A stretch of 46,130 nucleotides of DNA from an uncultured Saprospiraceae bacterium (GTDB taxonomy: Bacteria; Bacteroidota; Bacteroidia; Chitinophagales; Saprospiraceae). The position numbers and the translations under genes were made by a program. The stretch spans positions 1 to 46,130 of the forward strand of contig CALLMH010000066.1 in NCBI GenBank assembly GCA_938007965.1. The letters are read 5' to 3'. Shown here piece after piece: positions 25,172 to 33,087 of the stretch (positions are counted from its first letter, which is position 1; the number at the start of each line of letters is the position of its first letter). The notes beneath the pieces are model-generated. The model did not search any database, was not told where the DNA came from, and saw only the letters and a program-made list of their open reading frames with translations.

Positions 25172-25341
25172 TATTTAATAAAAAATTCAATTATCCACAC
25201 TTAGTAGATAAAACAGCAACCTTATAACGAATGCGCTAAGATGCATTCATAAAGTGTCAACCGCAATCTATAGATGATATCAAATCCTCAAATTCAATAA
25301 ATACTACATTCGTATCCTCCCCTCCTTCCAATAAATTAATC

Positions 25342-25349
25342 TATTTTTG
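25342..25349 (+). promoter_or_regulatory. Promoter -7 element of leuS
   Basis: TATTTTTG followed by C, an exact TAnnTTTG match, 26 bp before the leuS ATG. The transcript would start about 20 nt before the ATG. No clear -33 TTG. Confidence 0.6.
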
Positions 25350-25375
25350 CGCCCTAATTGCAAAAGAAATAAAAG

Positions 25376-28219
25376 ATGGATTACAGTACTTCAGAAATAG
25401 AATCAAGGTGGAAAAAATATTGGGAAGAAAATGAGACTTATAAGGTGACAGAAGATAAGTCTAAGCCGAAGTTTTATGTACTCGACATGTTTCCTTATCC
25501 TTCAGGGGCAGGATTGCATGTAGGGCATCCGCTGGGATATATAGCCACTGATATCTTCGCAAGATTTAAACGACAGACGGGATATAATGTACTACACCCT
25601 ATGGGCTACGATGCATTCGGTCTACCCGCTGAGCAATATGCCATAGAGACGGGCGTCCATCCATCCAAATCTACAGACGAAAACATCGTAAGATACAAAG
25701 CACAACTCGATAATATCGGATTCAACTATGACTGGTCAAGATCTGTAAAAACGAGTGACCCCTCTTATTACAAATGGACACAGTGGATCTTCCTACAGAT
25801 ATTCAATCACTACTACGATAATGATACTGATAAGTGTGAGCCTATCGCTGACTTGATCTCAAAATTCGAAAAAGGAGGATCTTCAGCTGTCAATGCAAAC
25901 AATAGTCAAGAAGAATCATTCTCCGCTGATGATTGGAATTCATTCTCCGCTATAGAGAAGAATGATATACTTATGAATTACCGTCTTGCCTATCAGAAGA
26001 TAGGATATGTAAACTGGTGTGAAGCACTCGGAACAGTCCTGGCTAATGACGAGGTAAAAGAAGGTGTATCAGAAAGAGGAGGTCATCCTGTAGAGAAGCG
26101 AGCAATGAAGCAATGGTCACTTAGGATCACCGCATATGCAGAGAGATTGCTTTCTGATCTTGACAAAGTAGAATGGTCAGATGCGCTAAAAGCAATGCAA
26201 AGAAACTGGATCGGAAGATCAGAGGGTGCTCAGGTGTTTTTCGATGTCGTCGATCATGACAAACAAATCGAAGTATTCACTACACGTCCGGATACAATCT
26301 TCGGTGCGACTTACATGGTCCTCGCCCCAGAGCATGATTGGGTAGAAGAATTGACTACACCCGAGCAAAAAGAAAAAATAGAAGCATATAAGACGTACGT
26401 AAATTCTCGATCTGAGAGAGAGCGGATGTCTGAGGTCAAAGAAGTAACTGGAGAGTTTACTGGTGCCTATGCTGTGAATCCATTCACCAATGAAAATATA
26501 CCGATATGGATCGGCGAATATGTCCTGAAAGACTACGGTACAGGGGCTATCATGGCGGTACCAAGCGACGATGATAGAGATAAGTCGTTCGCTACGAAAT
26601 TTGGTCTTCAGATCATTGATGTAGTCGACAAATCAGACTTCCCAAATGCCACACTAAAAGATAAGATCGGTAAGATGATCAACTCTGGCTTCCTAGACGG
26701 TATGGATGTCACGGATGCGATTACCGCTGCAATCAAAGCGATAGAAGAGAAAGGAATAGGGACTGGAAAGATTATGTATAGACTCAGAGACGCTAATTAT
26801 TCTCGTCAGAGGTATTGGGGAGAGCCATTCCCAATTAGATATGATGCGGAGGGTGTAGCTGAAGGATTCGATGTAGACAGTCTCCCACATGAGCTGCCTG
26901 ATCTAGAAAATTTTGCCCCGGCAAGTGGAGGTAAGTCTCCCCTCGCCCGTAATGAAGCGTGGGTCAATGCTGACGAAGGATACACAAGAGAGACAGACAC
27001 AATGCCTGGATTTGCAGGATCAAGTTGGTACTTCTTAAGATACATGGACGCTCAGAATGATAAAGAATTTGCAAGTCAAGATGCTCTGAATTACTGGCAA
27101 GATGTAGATCTATACGTAGGTGGTACCGAGCACGCAGTCGGACACTTGATGTACTCAAGGTTCTGGCATAAGTTCTTGCACGATAAAGGTCTAGTACCTA
27201 CTGTGGAGCCGTTCAAAAAACTGATCAATCAAGGGATGATCCAAGGTGTGATAGAGTTCTTGTATCTTCAGAAAGAAAAAGTAGATGGACAGACTATAAT
27301 CGTAAGTGCAGAGATCGCAGCAGCAAATCCTGATACGGACTATGCGATGATCCCCGTCCATGTAGATTTTGTATCCAACTATGGAAGCGCTGATAGTCAT
27401 CTATCGGCGGAAGGTATCAAACAATTCACCGCATGGAGACCTGATTACAAAGGAGCAAAGTTCATCAGTTCGGATGGAGAATACATCGATGGTAGTTCTG
27501 AGGGTGACATCAAAATCGTCACTAAATCAGAAGTAGGAAAGATGAGTAAGCGATACTTCAATGTGGTCAATCCTGACGATATGGTTGCTAAATATGGAGC
27601 GGATTGTTTCCGAATGTACGAGATGTTTCTGGGACCAATCGAACAATCAAAACCTTGGGACACAAATGGGATTGATGGCGTATCTAAATTCTTGAGAAAG
27701 TTCTGGGCACTATTCTACACTGAAGGAAAGTGGGTAGTAAATGATGAAGCTGCAAAACCTGAAGCACTTAAAACCTTACACCAAACGATCAAGAAAGTCA
27801 GTGATGATATTGAGAAGTTCTCATTCAACACATCAGTGAGTGCATTTATGGTATGTGTCAATGAATTGAGATCTCAGAAGTGTCACTCTAAGGCGATATT
27901 GACTCCGCTGGTTCAGTTATTGGCTCCATTTGCACCATTTATGAGTGAAGAGTTATGGCACAAATTAGGAAATGAAGGTTCTGTCCACCATTCTGACTAT
28001 CCAAAATTCGAAGCTAAATTTATCAAAGAAGATAGCAAAGAATATCCTATCTCAGTAAATGGTAAGAAGCGTGATGCTATTCAAATTCCTTCTGATGCGA
28101 GCAAAGAAGAGATCGAGAAAATCGCTCTTGCTTCTGAGAATGTGCAAAAGTGGATCGATGGGAAGGAAGTGAGAAAAGTAATCGTGGTACCTGGAAGAAT
28201 GGTAAATATCGTGGTGTAA
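25376..28219 (+). CDS. leuS: Leucyl-tRNA synthetase
   Basis: Charges tRNA-Leu, in the cytoplasm. At 947 residues it is longer than the E. coli enzyme (860), with insertions typical of Bacteroidota. The class I HIGH motif is HVGH in FPYPSGAGLHVGHPLGY (residues 39-55). KMSKR is at residues 722-726, with R in place of the usual final S. The editing domain includes FTTRPDTIFGATYMV and AVPSDDDRD. An insertion around residues 160-190 (KFEKGGSSAVNANNSQEE) and another of about 70 residues before KMSKR are extra. The promoter element lies 26 bp upstream. Confidence 0.98.
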   Translation: MDYSTSEIESRWKKYWEENETYKVTEDKSKPKFYVLDMFPYPSGAGLHVGHPLGYIATDIFARFKRQTGYNVLHPMGYDAFGLPAEQYAIETGVHPSKSTDENIVRYKAQLDNIGFNYDWSRSVKTSDPSYYKWTQWIFLQIFNHYYDNDTDKCEPIADLISKFEKGGSSAVNANNSQEESFSADDWNSFSAIEKNDILMNYRLAYQKIGYVNWCEALGTVLANDEVKEGVSERGGHPVEKRAMKQWSLRITAYAERLLSDLDKVEWSDALKAMQRNWIGRSEGAQVFFDVVDHDKQIEVFTTRPDTIFGATYMVLAPEHDWVEELTTPEQKEKIEAYKTYVNSRSERERMSEVKEVTGEFTGAYAVNPFTNENIPIWIGEYVLKDYGTGAIMAVPSDDDRDKSFATKFGLQIIDVVDKSDFPNATLKDKIGKMINSGFLDGMDVTDAITAAIKAIEEKGIGTGKIMYRLRDANYSRQRYWGEPFPIRYDAEGVAEGFDVDSLPHELPDLENFAPASGGKSPLARNEAWVNADEGYTRETDTMPGFAGSSWYFLRYMDAQNDKEFASQDALNYWQDVDLYVGGTEHAVGHLMYSRFWHKFLHDKGLVPTVEPFKKLINQGMIQGVIEFLYLQKEKVDGQTIIVSAEIAAANPDTDYAMIPVHVDFVSNYGSADSHLSAEGIKQFTAWRPDYKGAKFISSDGEYIDGSSEGDIKIVTKSEVGKMSKRYFNVVNPDDMVAKYGADCFRMYEMFLGPIEQSKPWDTNGIDGVSKFLRKFWALFYTEGKWVVNDEAAKPEALKTLHQTIKKVSDDIEKFSFNTSVSAFMVCVNELRSQKCHSKAILTPLVQLLAPFAPFMSEELWHKLGNEGSVHHSDYPKFEAKFIKEDSKEYPISVNGKKRDAIQIPSDASKEEIEKIALASENVQKWIDGKEVRKVIVVPGRMVNIVV

Positions 28220-28336
28220 TCGTACGCAGATATATGGATATAGCCTCTAGATATTGTCAACAAATCTAAAAACAGACGAGTTGAAATTATAGTCGAGTAG
28301 AATACTCCTCACCCTCTGCAATTAAAACTAAGGTTC

Positions 28337-29014
28337 ATGTCTTCACAACACATCTCAGAAGAACTACTTCTAGCACTCAAAACGAATAAGCCTTTCGAGT
28401 TATTGGTCCAAAATATATCCGCGATAAATAGAAATTCGCTGGACACAGAACTGAATAATGATCAAAAGAAGAAAGCTTTCTGGATAAATGTATACAACTC
28501 TTACTTCCTCATCCTCAGGAAACACCAAAACATAGATAAGACCAAAATATACACTGATAAATTGATTAATATTGCTGGTCAAACCATGAGCCTCGATGAC
28601 ATAGAACATGGCATTCTTCGAAAATATAGAATCAAAAAATCGCTAGGTTATCTGCCTAATTGGTTCGCTCCTCGATGGATTAAGCACTGGGCTGTTGATG
28701 ATCTTGATTATAGGATTCACTTCGCACTAAACTGTGGTGCAGTTAGTTGTCCGCCGATAGCATTTTATAATTCTGATCGTATCAATCAGCAATTAGAGAC
28801 GGCAACTCACTCTTTCTTGGAATCAGAGATAAAAATAAATGACACAGAAAAAAATGCCGAAATAAGTAAGCTCTTCCTATGGTATCTTGGTGACTTTGGA
28901 GGCAAACCTGGTACTCGAAAAATAATTAACAAGTACTTAGGAAAAGATATCTCTGGTTATTCGATCACCTATTCCACTTACGACTTTTCCGAAGACCTAG
29001 ATAATTTTGTATAA
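28337..29014 (+). CDS. DUF547 domain protein
   Basis: A 225-residue protein carrying a DUF547 domain over nearly its whole length. Visible features are KKAFWINVYNSYFLILRKHQ, the HGILRKYRIK segment, RIHFALNCGAVSCPPIAFYN with two Cys, and the late LFLWYLGDFGG. The family is thought related to papain-like or transglutaminase folds, and the Cys in LNCGAVSCPP may be functional, but no activity is established. There is no signal peptide, whereas many DUF547 proteins are exported. It lies 117 bp after leuS and ends 44 bp from the convergent dihydroorotase gene. Confidence 0.85.
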   Translation: MSSQHISEELLLALKTNKPFELLVQNISAINRNSLDTELNNDQKKKAFWINVYNSYFLILRKHQNIDKTKIYTDKLINIAGQTMSLDDIEHGILRKYRIKKSLGYLPNWFAPRWIKHWAVDDLDYRIHFALNCGAVSCPPIAFYNSDRINQQLETATHSFLESEIKINDTEKNAEISKLFLWYLGDFGGKPGTRKIINKYLGKDISGYSITYSTYDFSEDLDNFV

Positions 29015-29058
29015 AACATCAACTAAAAATAAAAGCTAGAGCTTCGACAACATGCATC

Positions 29059-30396
29059 TTATGGCCTGTCGAAAGTCAATCTATGGCCTAGTCCTTGCTT
29101 AATTCTATCGATATCATTCAGATCGAAGACCTCTTCTCCATTAACATATGTATTTGTCACTCTCCCTGTGAATTGTTCTCCTTCTAGTGGACTCCATCCG
29201 CACTTGTACAGGATATTATCCTTATTGACCGACCACTTCATCTCTGGGTCGATGATAGCGAGATCTGCAAATTGTCCTTCTTCTACATATCCCCTATGCT
29301 TGATCTGAAAACATTCGGCAGGTGCATGACACATTTTCTCTACCACCTTCTCCATTGACAGTTTTCCTTCCTGCACCATTCTCATCATGATATTGAGACT
29401 GTGCTGTACGAGTGGTAATCCTGATGGAGCCTTTGTGTAATGCCTAGACTTCTCCTCTACCGTATGTGGTGCATGATCGGTAGCAATGATATCTAGTCTA
29501 TCATCTAATAATGCAGGCAAAAGTGCATCTCGATTGTCTTTTGATTTTATCGCAGGATTGCACTTTATCTTATTGCCCAATCGTGCATAATCATCCGCTG
29601 AGAAATTCATGTGGTGTACACATACTTCAGATGTGATCCGCTTATTTCTAAGAGGAATCGAATTATCGAATAGATCCAATTCCTTCGCCGTAGATATATG
29701 AAGAATATGAAGTCTTGTGTTATACTTCTTTGCCAAATCGACCGCCATAGAAGATGACAGATAACACCCCTCCACATCTCTGATGATCGGATGGTAAGAT
29801 GCATCTAATTTATCACCATACTCTTCCTCATACTTTTTCATATTGGCTCTTACTGTCGCTTCGTCCTCACAATGTGTTGCTATGAGCATCTCTACATTAC
29901 GGAAGAGTTTATCCAGAGTTTCTCTATTGTCTACAAGCATGTTTCCTGTCGAAGAACCCATGAAAATCTTCACTCCACATACTGATTTTTTATCCGTCTT
30001 CAGGACTTCTTCGATATTATCATTACCAGCTCCCATAAAGAATGAATAATTACAATAGGCAGTCTTCTCAGCTACGTCATATTTATCCTGCAAAATTGTT
30101 TGCGTAAGAGCATTGGGCACGGTATTAGGCATCTCCATGAAAGTAGTAGTACCTCCTGCCACGGCAGCTCTCGACTCTGTAGCAATATCCGCCTTGTATG
30201 TCAATCCTGGCTCTCTGAAGTGTACCTGATCGTCTATAATACCAGGTATGATCCACTTTCCTTCCATATTGATCTCTTCGGCATTTGGTCTTGTGATACT
30301 AGAGGCTACCAGTTTGATCCTTTGATTCTGAATCAATATATCTCCATAAAATGATTTACCTCTATTGAATATTTTTGCCCCTTTCAGTATTTTCAT
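29059..30396 (-). CDS. pyrC: Dihydroorotase (Bacteroidota type, Gln in first metal site)
   Basis: Closes dihydroorotate from carbamoyl aspartate in pyrimidine synthesis. At 445 residues it is a class I amidohydrolase. Motifs are IDDQVHFREPG (residues 54-64, where the first His of the usual H-x-H-x-R is Gln57), GTTTFMEMPNT, VKIFMGSSTGNM with the Lys that would be carboxylated, IATHCED, LHILHIST, and the catalytic Asp in IATDHAPHT. The QxH form is, as I recall, typical of Bacteroidota dihydroorotases, so it is probably active but with altered metal binding. A 551-bp gene-poor region lies upstream. Confidence 0.9.
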   Translation of the reverse strand: MKILKGAKIFNRGKSFYGDILIQNQRIKLVASSITRPNAEEINMEGKWIIPGIIDDQVHFREPGLTYKADIATESRAAVAGGTTTFMEMPNTVPNALTQTILQDKYDVAEKTAYCNYSFFMGAGNDNIEEVLKTDKKSVCGVKIFMGSSTGNMLVDNRETLDKLFRNVEMLIATHCEDEATVRANMKKYEEEYGDKLDASYHPIIRDVEGCYLSSSMAVDLAKKYNTRLHILHISTAKELDLFDNSIPLRNKRITSEVCVHHMNFSADDYARLGNKIKCNPAIKSKDNRDALLPALLDDRLDIIATDHAPHTVEEKSRHYTKAPSGLPLVQHSLNIMMRMVQEGKLSMEKVVEKMCHAPAECFQIKHRGYVEEGQFADLAIIDPEMKWSVNKDNILYKCGWSPLEGEQFTGRVTNTYVNGEEVFDLNDIDRIKQGLGHRLTFDRP

Positions 30397-30885
30397 GTGT
30401 TTTTATTTTTTTGACAATTAGAATCTCAGTGATTATTTAGTAAACTTCACTTGGAAAATAATTATGCTCGAGAATAGAATTCTGAACTACCTTCTGTAGC
30501 AGATTATTTCTAATCGTCTTTCTTTACATTTCTACATTGAGTCTTTTCTATGCCAAAAAGACCTTTTTTTCTCCTTTGTGATGAGGTTTCGCTTACTTAT
30601 CCTAGTGTAATATTTAGCTACCTTATACTTTATTGATATAACGTATAGTTGCTACAAAGTTAATTTGATATGTGAAGAAGTATAAAATTATGGTCTTCTT
30701 TTTAGCTTGATACATTAATAACTATATCTACTCGAGTTAAGACCTATCTATATACGAAAATCACCTTTCGGGCCTTTCTCTTCTAATATTTCCTCTACAT
30801 CTTTGAGTCTAAAATCAAATTTAATGAGGGGCCCTAACTTTTCGATCTGTATCCTTCTGATAGTGAAGATGATAAAATATACAGC
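30397..30885. other. Gene-poor stretch upstream of pyrC
   Basis: The only promoter-like signal is TAACTTTG on the minus strand (complement of 30655-30662), an exact TAnnTTTG match that would give pyrC a leader of about 250 nt. A 7-bp hairpin with GTCTTTT/AAAAGAC arms lies around 30541-30563 without a U tract. A minus-strand frame without a start codon is listed separately. Confidence 0.4.
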
Positions 30886-30899
30886 TAAATAAAAAACCG
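30748..30899 (-). pseudogene. Open frame without start codon; possible decayed small membrane protein
   Basis: On the minus strand, from a stop just upstream of 30899 to TAG at 30748, a frame of about 50 codons reads like a membrane helix (YLAVYFIIFTIRR) followed by KFDFRLKDVEEILEEKGPKG. It has no ATG, GTG or TTG start and overlaps the terminator of the previous gene. It could be a remnant or chance. Confidence 0.2.
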
Positions 30900-30924
30900 A
30901 AGATCAATTAAGAACTCCGGTTTT
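30886..30924 (-). terminator. Terminator after the DUF4412-like gene
   Basis: AAAACCG (30893-30899) pairs with CGGTTTT (30918-30924); after one mismatch two more pairs form. On the minus strand it is followed by a run of T from the A-rich 30886-30896. T residues also follow on the plus strand. Confidence 0.65.
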
Positions 30925-30947
30925 CATTTTTTTATGAGAAAGGATCA

Positions 30948-31637
30948 TTACATACCCATACCACCCATCATTCCTGAAAGATCACTCATTTTTATTTTTT
31001 CAGCTCCAGTTGTATCTAGAACGAATACGCTTTCATCAATTGTATTTTTGATATCTCTAGTTACGATAGACATCTTAGTACCGTTTGCGTCTATATTTAT
31101 CTCTAATGGATAACCTTTGAGCTTTAAGTCTTCCATACCAGGTATGAAATCAGAGCTTATCTTGATATCCTTAGACACCCAAGCTTCCATCTTCATGTTA
31201 GGTTGATCGGCTCTAGTGATTGTTGCTTTCATCACTGTATATCCTAGTATTTCTTTTGTTTGGCTTTCGTCATAAGTGATCTTCATCCCTTCTACTGACT
31301 TTGCTACATCATTGGCTGATGCTGTTTCGGTAGTTTCCTCGGCCCACATTTTAGATCCCATTGCATTGATGAGAAGATCTGTTTTATTTGTTTTTTTATC
31401 TACGAGAGTAGACATATTCATCATCCCTCCCATAAGACTGATAGATGTAAGAGATTTATCTCCTGAAAAATGAACTTCCATTTCAGCTCCCTTTAGCATT
31501 CCCAAGTCAGCGGACTGAGCTCCAGTGCTAGAGATATCTGTCATTTCCATTTTGATGTACCCTTTGTCCATCACCATCTGTGCTGATGCTGATCCGAATA
31601 CAAATACCACTAGTAAAATATTAAATATATGTTTCAT
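30948..31637 (-). CDS. Exported DUF4412-like protein
   Basis: A 229-residue exported protein with signal peptide MKHIFNILLVVFVFGSASAQ. The mature part is beta-rich and Met-rich, with KGYIKMEMTDISS, HFSGDKSLTSISLMGGMMNM, GYTVMKATI and a C-terminus of seven Met or Gly residues (MMGGMGM). The layout resembles DUF4412 proteins of Bacteroidota (moderate confidence, from memory). The pattern 'ILGYTVMKATITRADQPNMK' followed by 'MEAWVSKDIKI' is shared with that family. No catalytic motif. It lies 83 bp after the bifunctional nuclease gene in the same direction. Confidence 0.6.
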   Translation of the reverse strand: MKHIFNILLVVFVFGSASAQMVMDKGYIKMEMTDISSTGAQSADLGMLKGAEMEVHFSGDKSLTSISLMGGMMNMSTLVDKKTNKTDLLINAMGSKMWAEETTETASANDVAKSVEGMKITYDESQTKEILGYTVMKATITRADQPNMKMEAWVSKDIKISSDFIPGMEDLKLKGYPLEINIDANGTKMSIVTRDIKNTIDESVFVLDTTGAEKIKMSDLSGMMGGMGM

Positions 31638-31720
31638 TAAATTTAGATTGATTTTGATTAATATGTAGATAGATTATACCATTCTGATTAAAAACGCAGG
31701 CACCTTCATAAATGTTACAA

Positions 31721-32299
31721 TTATCGTTTATTTAACTCGTCCCTGATTTCTGCCGCTTTTTCATAATCTTCCGCAGTTAATACTTCTTCGAGCATTTTTT
31801 CTAATTCTGCAGTCGACCGCTCTTGCAATGTTTTTGCTTTTTGCCTTTTCTTTTGAGGTTTTGGTGCAGCTCCACTGCCTTCTGCAGATTCGTCTAATAC
31901 GACACCCGCTGTCTCCATGATAAATTCGTGGGTATATATTGGACACTCGAATCGTACTGCCATAGCTATCGCATCCGATGTTCGTGAATCTATAGGGATT
32001 ATTTCGCCGTCCCGCTCACAGATCAACTGGGCATAGAATATACCATCTAGAAGATTATTGATTACGATCTCTTTTAATGTCACGTTGAATGCCAACAATG
32101 CATTCATAAACAAATCATGAGTAAGTGGACGATTAGGAGACATATTCTCCATCGCCACTGCTATAGCTTGTGCCTCGAATCCACCGATCACTATAGGCAA
32201 TCTTCTACTTCCACCTTCTTCTCCTAATACCACTGCATAATTGTGCGACTGTGTGACACTGTGTGATAAAGCGACGATATCCAATCTTATTTTATCCAT
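31721..32299 (-). CDS. Bifunctional nuclease family protein with C-terminal UVR motif
   Basis: A 192-residue protein. Residues 1-135 form the BFN (DUF151) domain: NYAVVLGEEGGSRRLPIVIG, FEAQAIAVAMENM, RPLTHDLFMN and RTSDAIAMAVRFECPIY. A Lys/Gln-rich linker follows (PKPQKKRQKAKTLQE), then a UVR (UvrB/UvrC-type) motif at the end, LEKMLEEVLTAEDYEKAAEI. The family was named for nuclease activity in plants; activity here is untested. The order BFN-linker-UVR is common in Bacteroidota. A near-match promoter element, TACTTTG (complement of 32323-32329), lies 24 bp upstream of the start codon. Confidence 0.9.
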   Translation of the reverse strand: MDKIRLDIVALSHSVTQSHNYAVVLGEEGGSRRLPIVIGGFEAQAIAVAMENMSPNRPLTHDLFMNALLAFNVTLKEIVINNLLDGIFYAQLICERDGEIIPIDSRTSDAIAMAVRFECPIYTHEFIMETAGVVLDESAEGSGAAPKPQKKRQKAKTLQERSTAELEKMLEEVLTAEDYEKAAEIRDELNKR

Positions 32300-32400
32300 A
32301 TATATTCATCCTAATTGGAATACAAAGTAAATATAATATATTCATTTGTAGACTATCAAACCTTAGTTTCTACGTAGAAATCGTGGTATAAATATGCTGT

Positions 32401-32447
32401 AAACAAAAAACACTCTCAGAAGTTACTCTGAAAGTGCTATTTTTTTA
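32401..32447 (-). terminator. Terminator of ndk (bidirectional)
   Basis: CACTCTCAGA (32411-32420) pairs with TCTGAAAGTG (32427-32436) with one mismatch and a 6-nt loop. The minus-strand side has a T run (complement of the A-rich 32404-32410), and the plus side has one too. Confidence 0.8.
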
Positions 32448-32463
32448 ACCTTTTTAAGCATTC

Positions 32464-32886
32464 TTATGCAAACATTTCTGTTCCAGCAAAATGAAAATCA
32501 CTCTCGATTTGTGCATTTTCATCACTATCAGATCCGTGTACTGCATTCTCTCCGATGCTTGTTGCATACTTGGCTCTAATCGTACCTTCTGCCGCTTCCG
32601 CTGGGTTGGTAGCACCGATTAATGTTCTGAAGTCTTCTACTGCATTATCTTTCTCCAATACTGCAGCTACGATAGGACCTGAAGACATGAAGTCTACTAA
32701 TTCTCCATAGAATGGTCTTTCGCTATGTACAGCATAAAACTCGCCCGCTTTTTCAGCTGATAGTTTTGTATATTTCATTGCTACAATTTTGAATCCAGCT
32801 CCATTGATTTGGTTCAGGATAGCTCCGATGTGTCCATTTTTCACAGCATCAGGCTTGATCATTGTAAAAGTTCTATTACTTGCCAT
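32464..32886 (-). CDS. ndk: Nucleoside diphosphate kinase
   Basis: Transfers the gamma phosphate between nucleoside triphosphates and diphosphates. At 140 residues it is normal length. The phosphorylated histidine is H117 in [31 protein letters not shown] is at the start, and [13 protein letters not shown] follows. I use the Met of MASNRTFT at 32886: the frame extends to 32922, but a perfect -7 element (TACTTTTG, complement of 32922-32929) covers that end, which makes the longer start impossible from this promoter. Terminator follows 17 bp downstream. Confidence 0.96.
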   Translation of the reverse strand: MASNRTFTMIKPDAVKNGHIGAILNQINGAGFKIVAMKYTKLSAEKAGEFYAVHSERPFYGELVDFMSSGPIVAAVLEKDNAVEDFRTLIGATNPAEAAEGTIRAKYATSIGENAVHGSDSDENAQIESDFHFAGTEMFA

Positions 32887-32921
32887 TTTATTATTTTTAT
32901 GAATTTTTCTTAAATATGCCA

Positions 32922-32929
32922 CAAAAGTA
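32922..32929 (-). promoter_or_regulatory. Promoter -7 element of ndk
   Basis: On the minus strand TACTTTTG, an exact TAnnTTTG match. Transcription from about 32915 gives a short leader before the ATG at 32886 and rules out the upstream ATG at 32922. Confidence 0.6.
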
Positions 32930-33087
32930 GTAAAGTAATCCCTCTTCTAGGTACTTATAACGTAAGAATCTTACTACTCTTTAATGAACCGATAGGATAA
33001 GTCCTTCAAGATGTAACAAATCATATCTGCGAAAAAATATTCGTATATATTTTCACTTATGCCATTTTCGCGATCCTCTAGCTGTTA

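Noticed and set aside
29043-29073. Hairpin TTCGACA/TGTCGAA between DUF547 and dihydroorotase genes
   Set aside because: Short stem overlapping the dihydroorotase stop codon and without a T run on either strand; not called a terminator.
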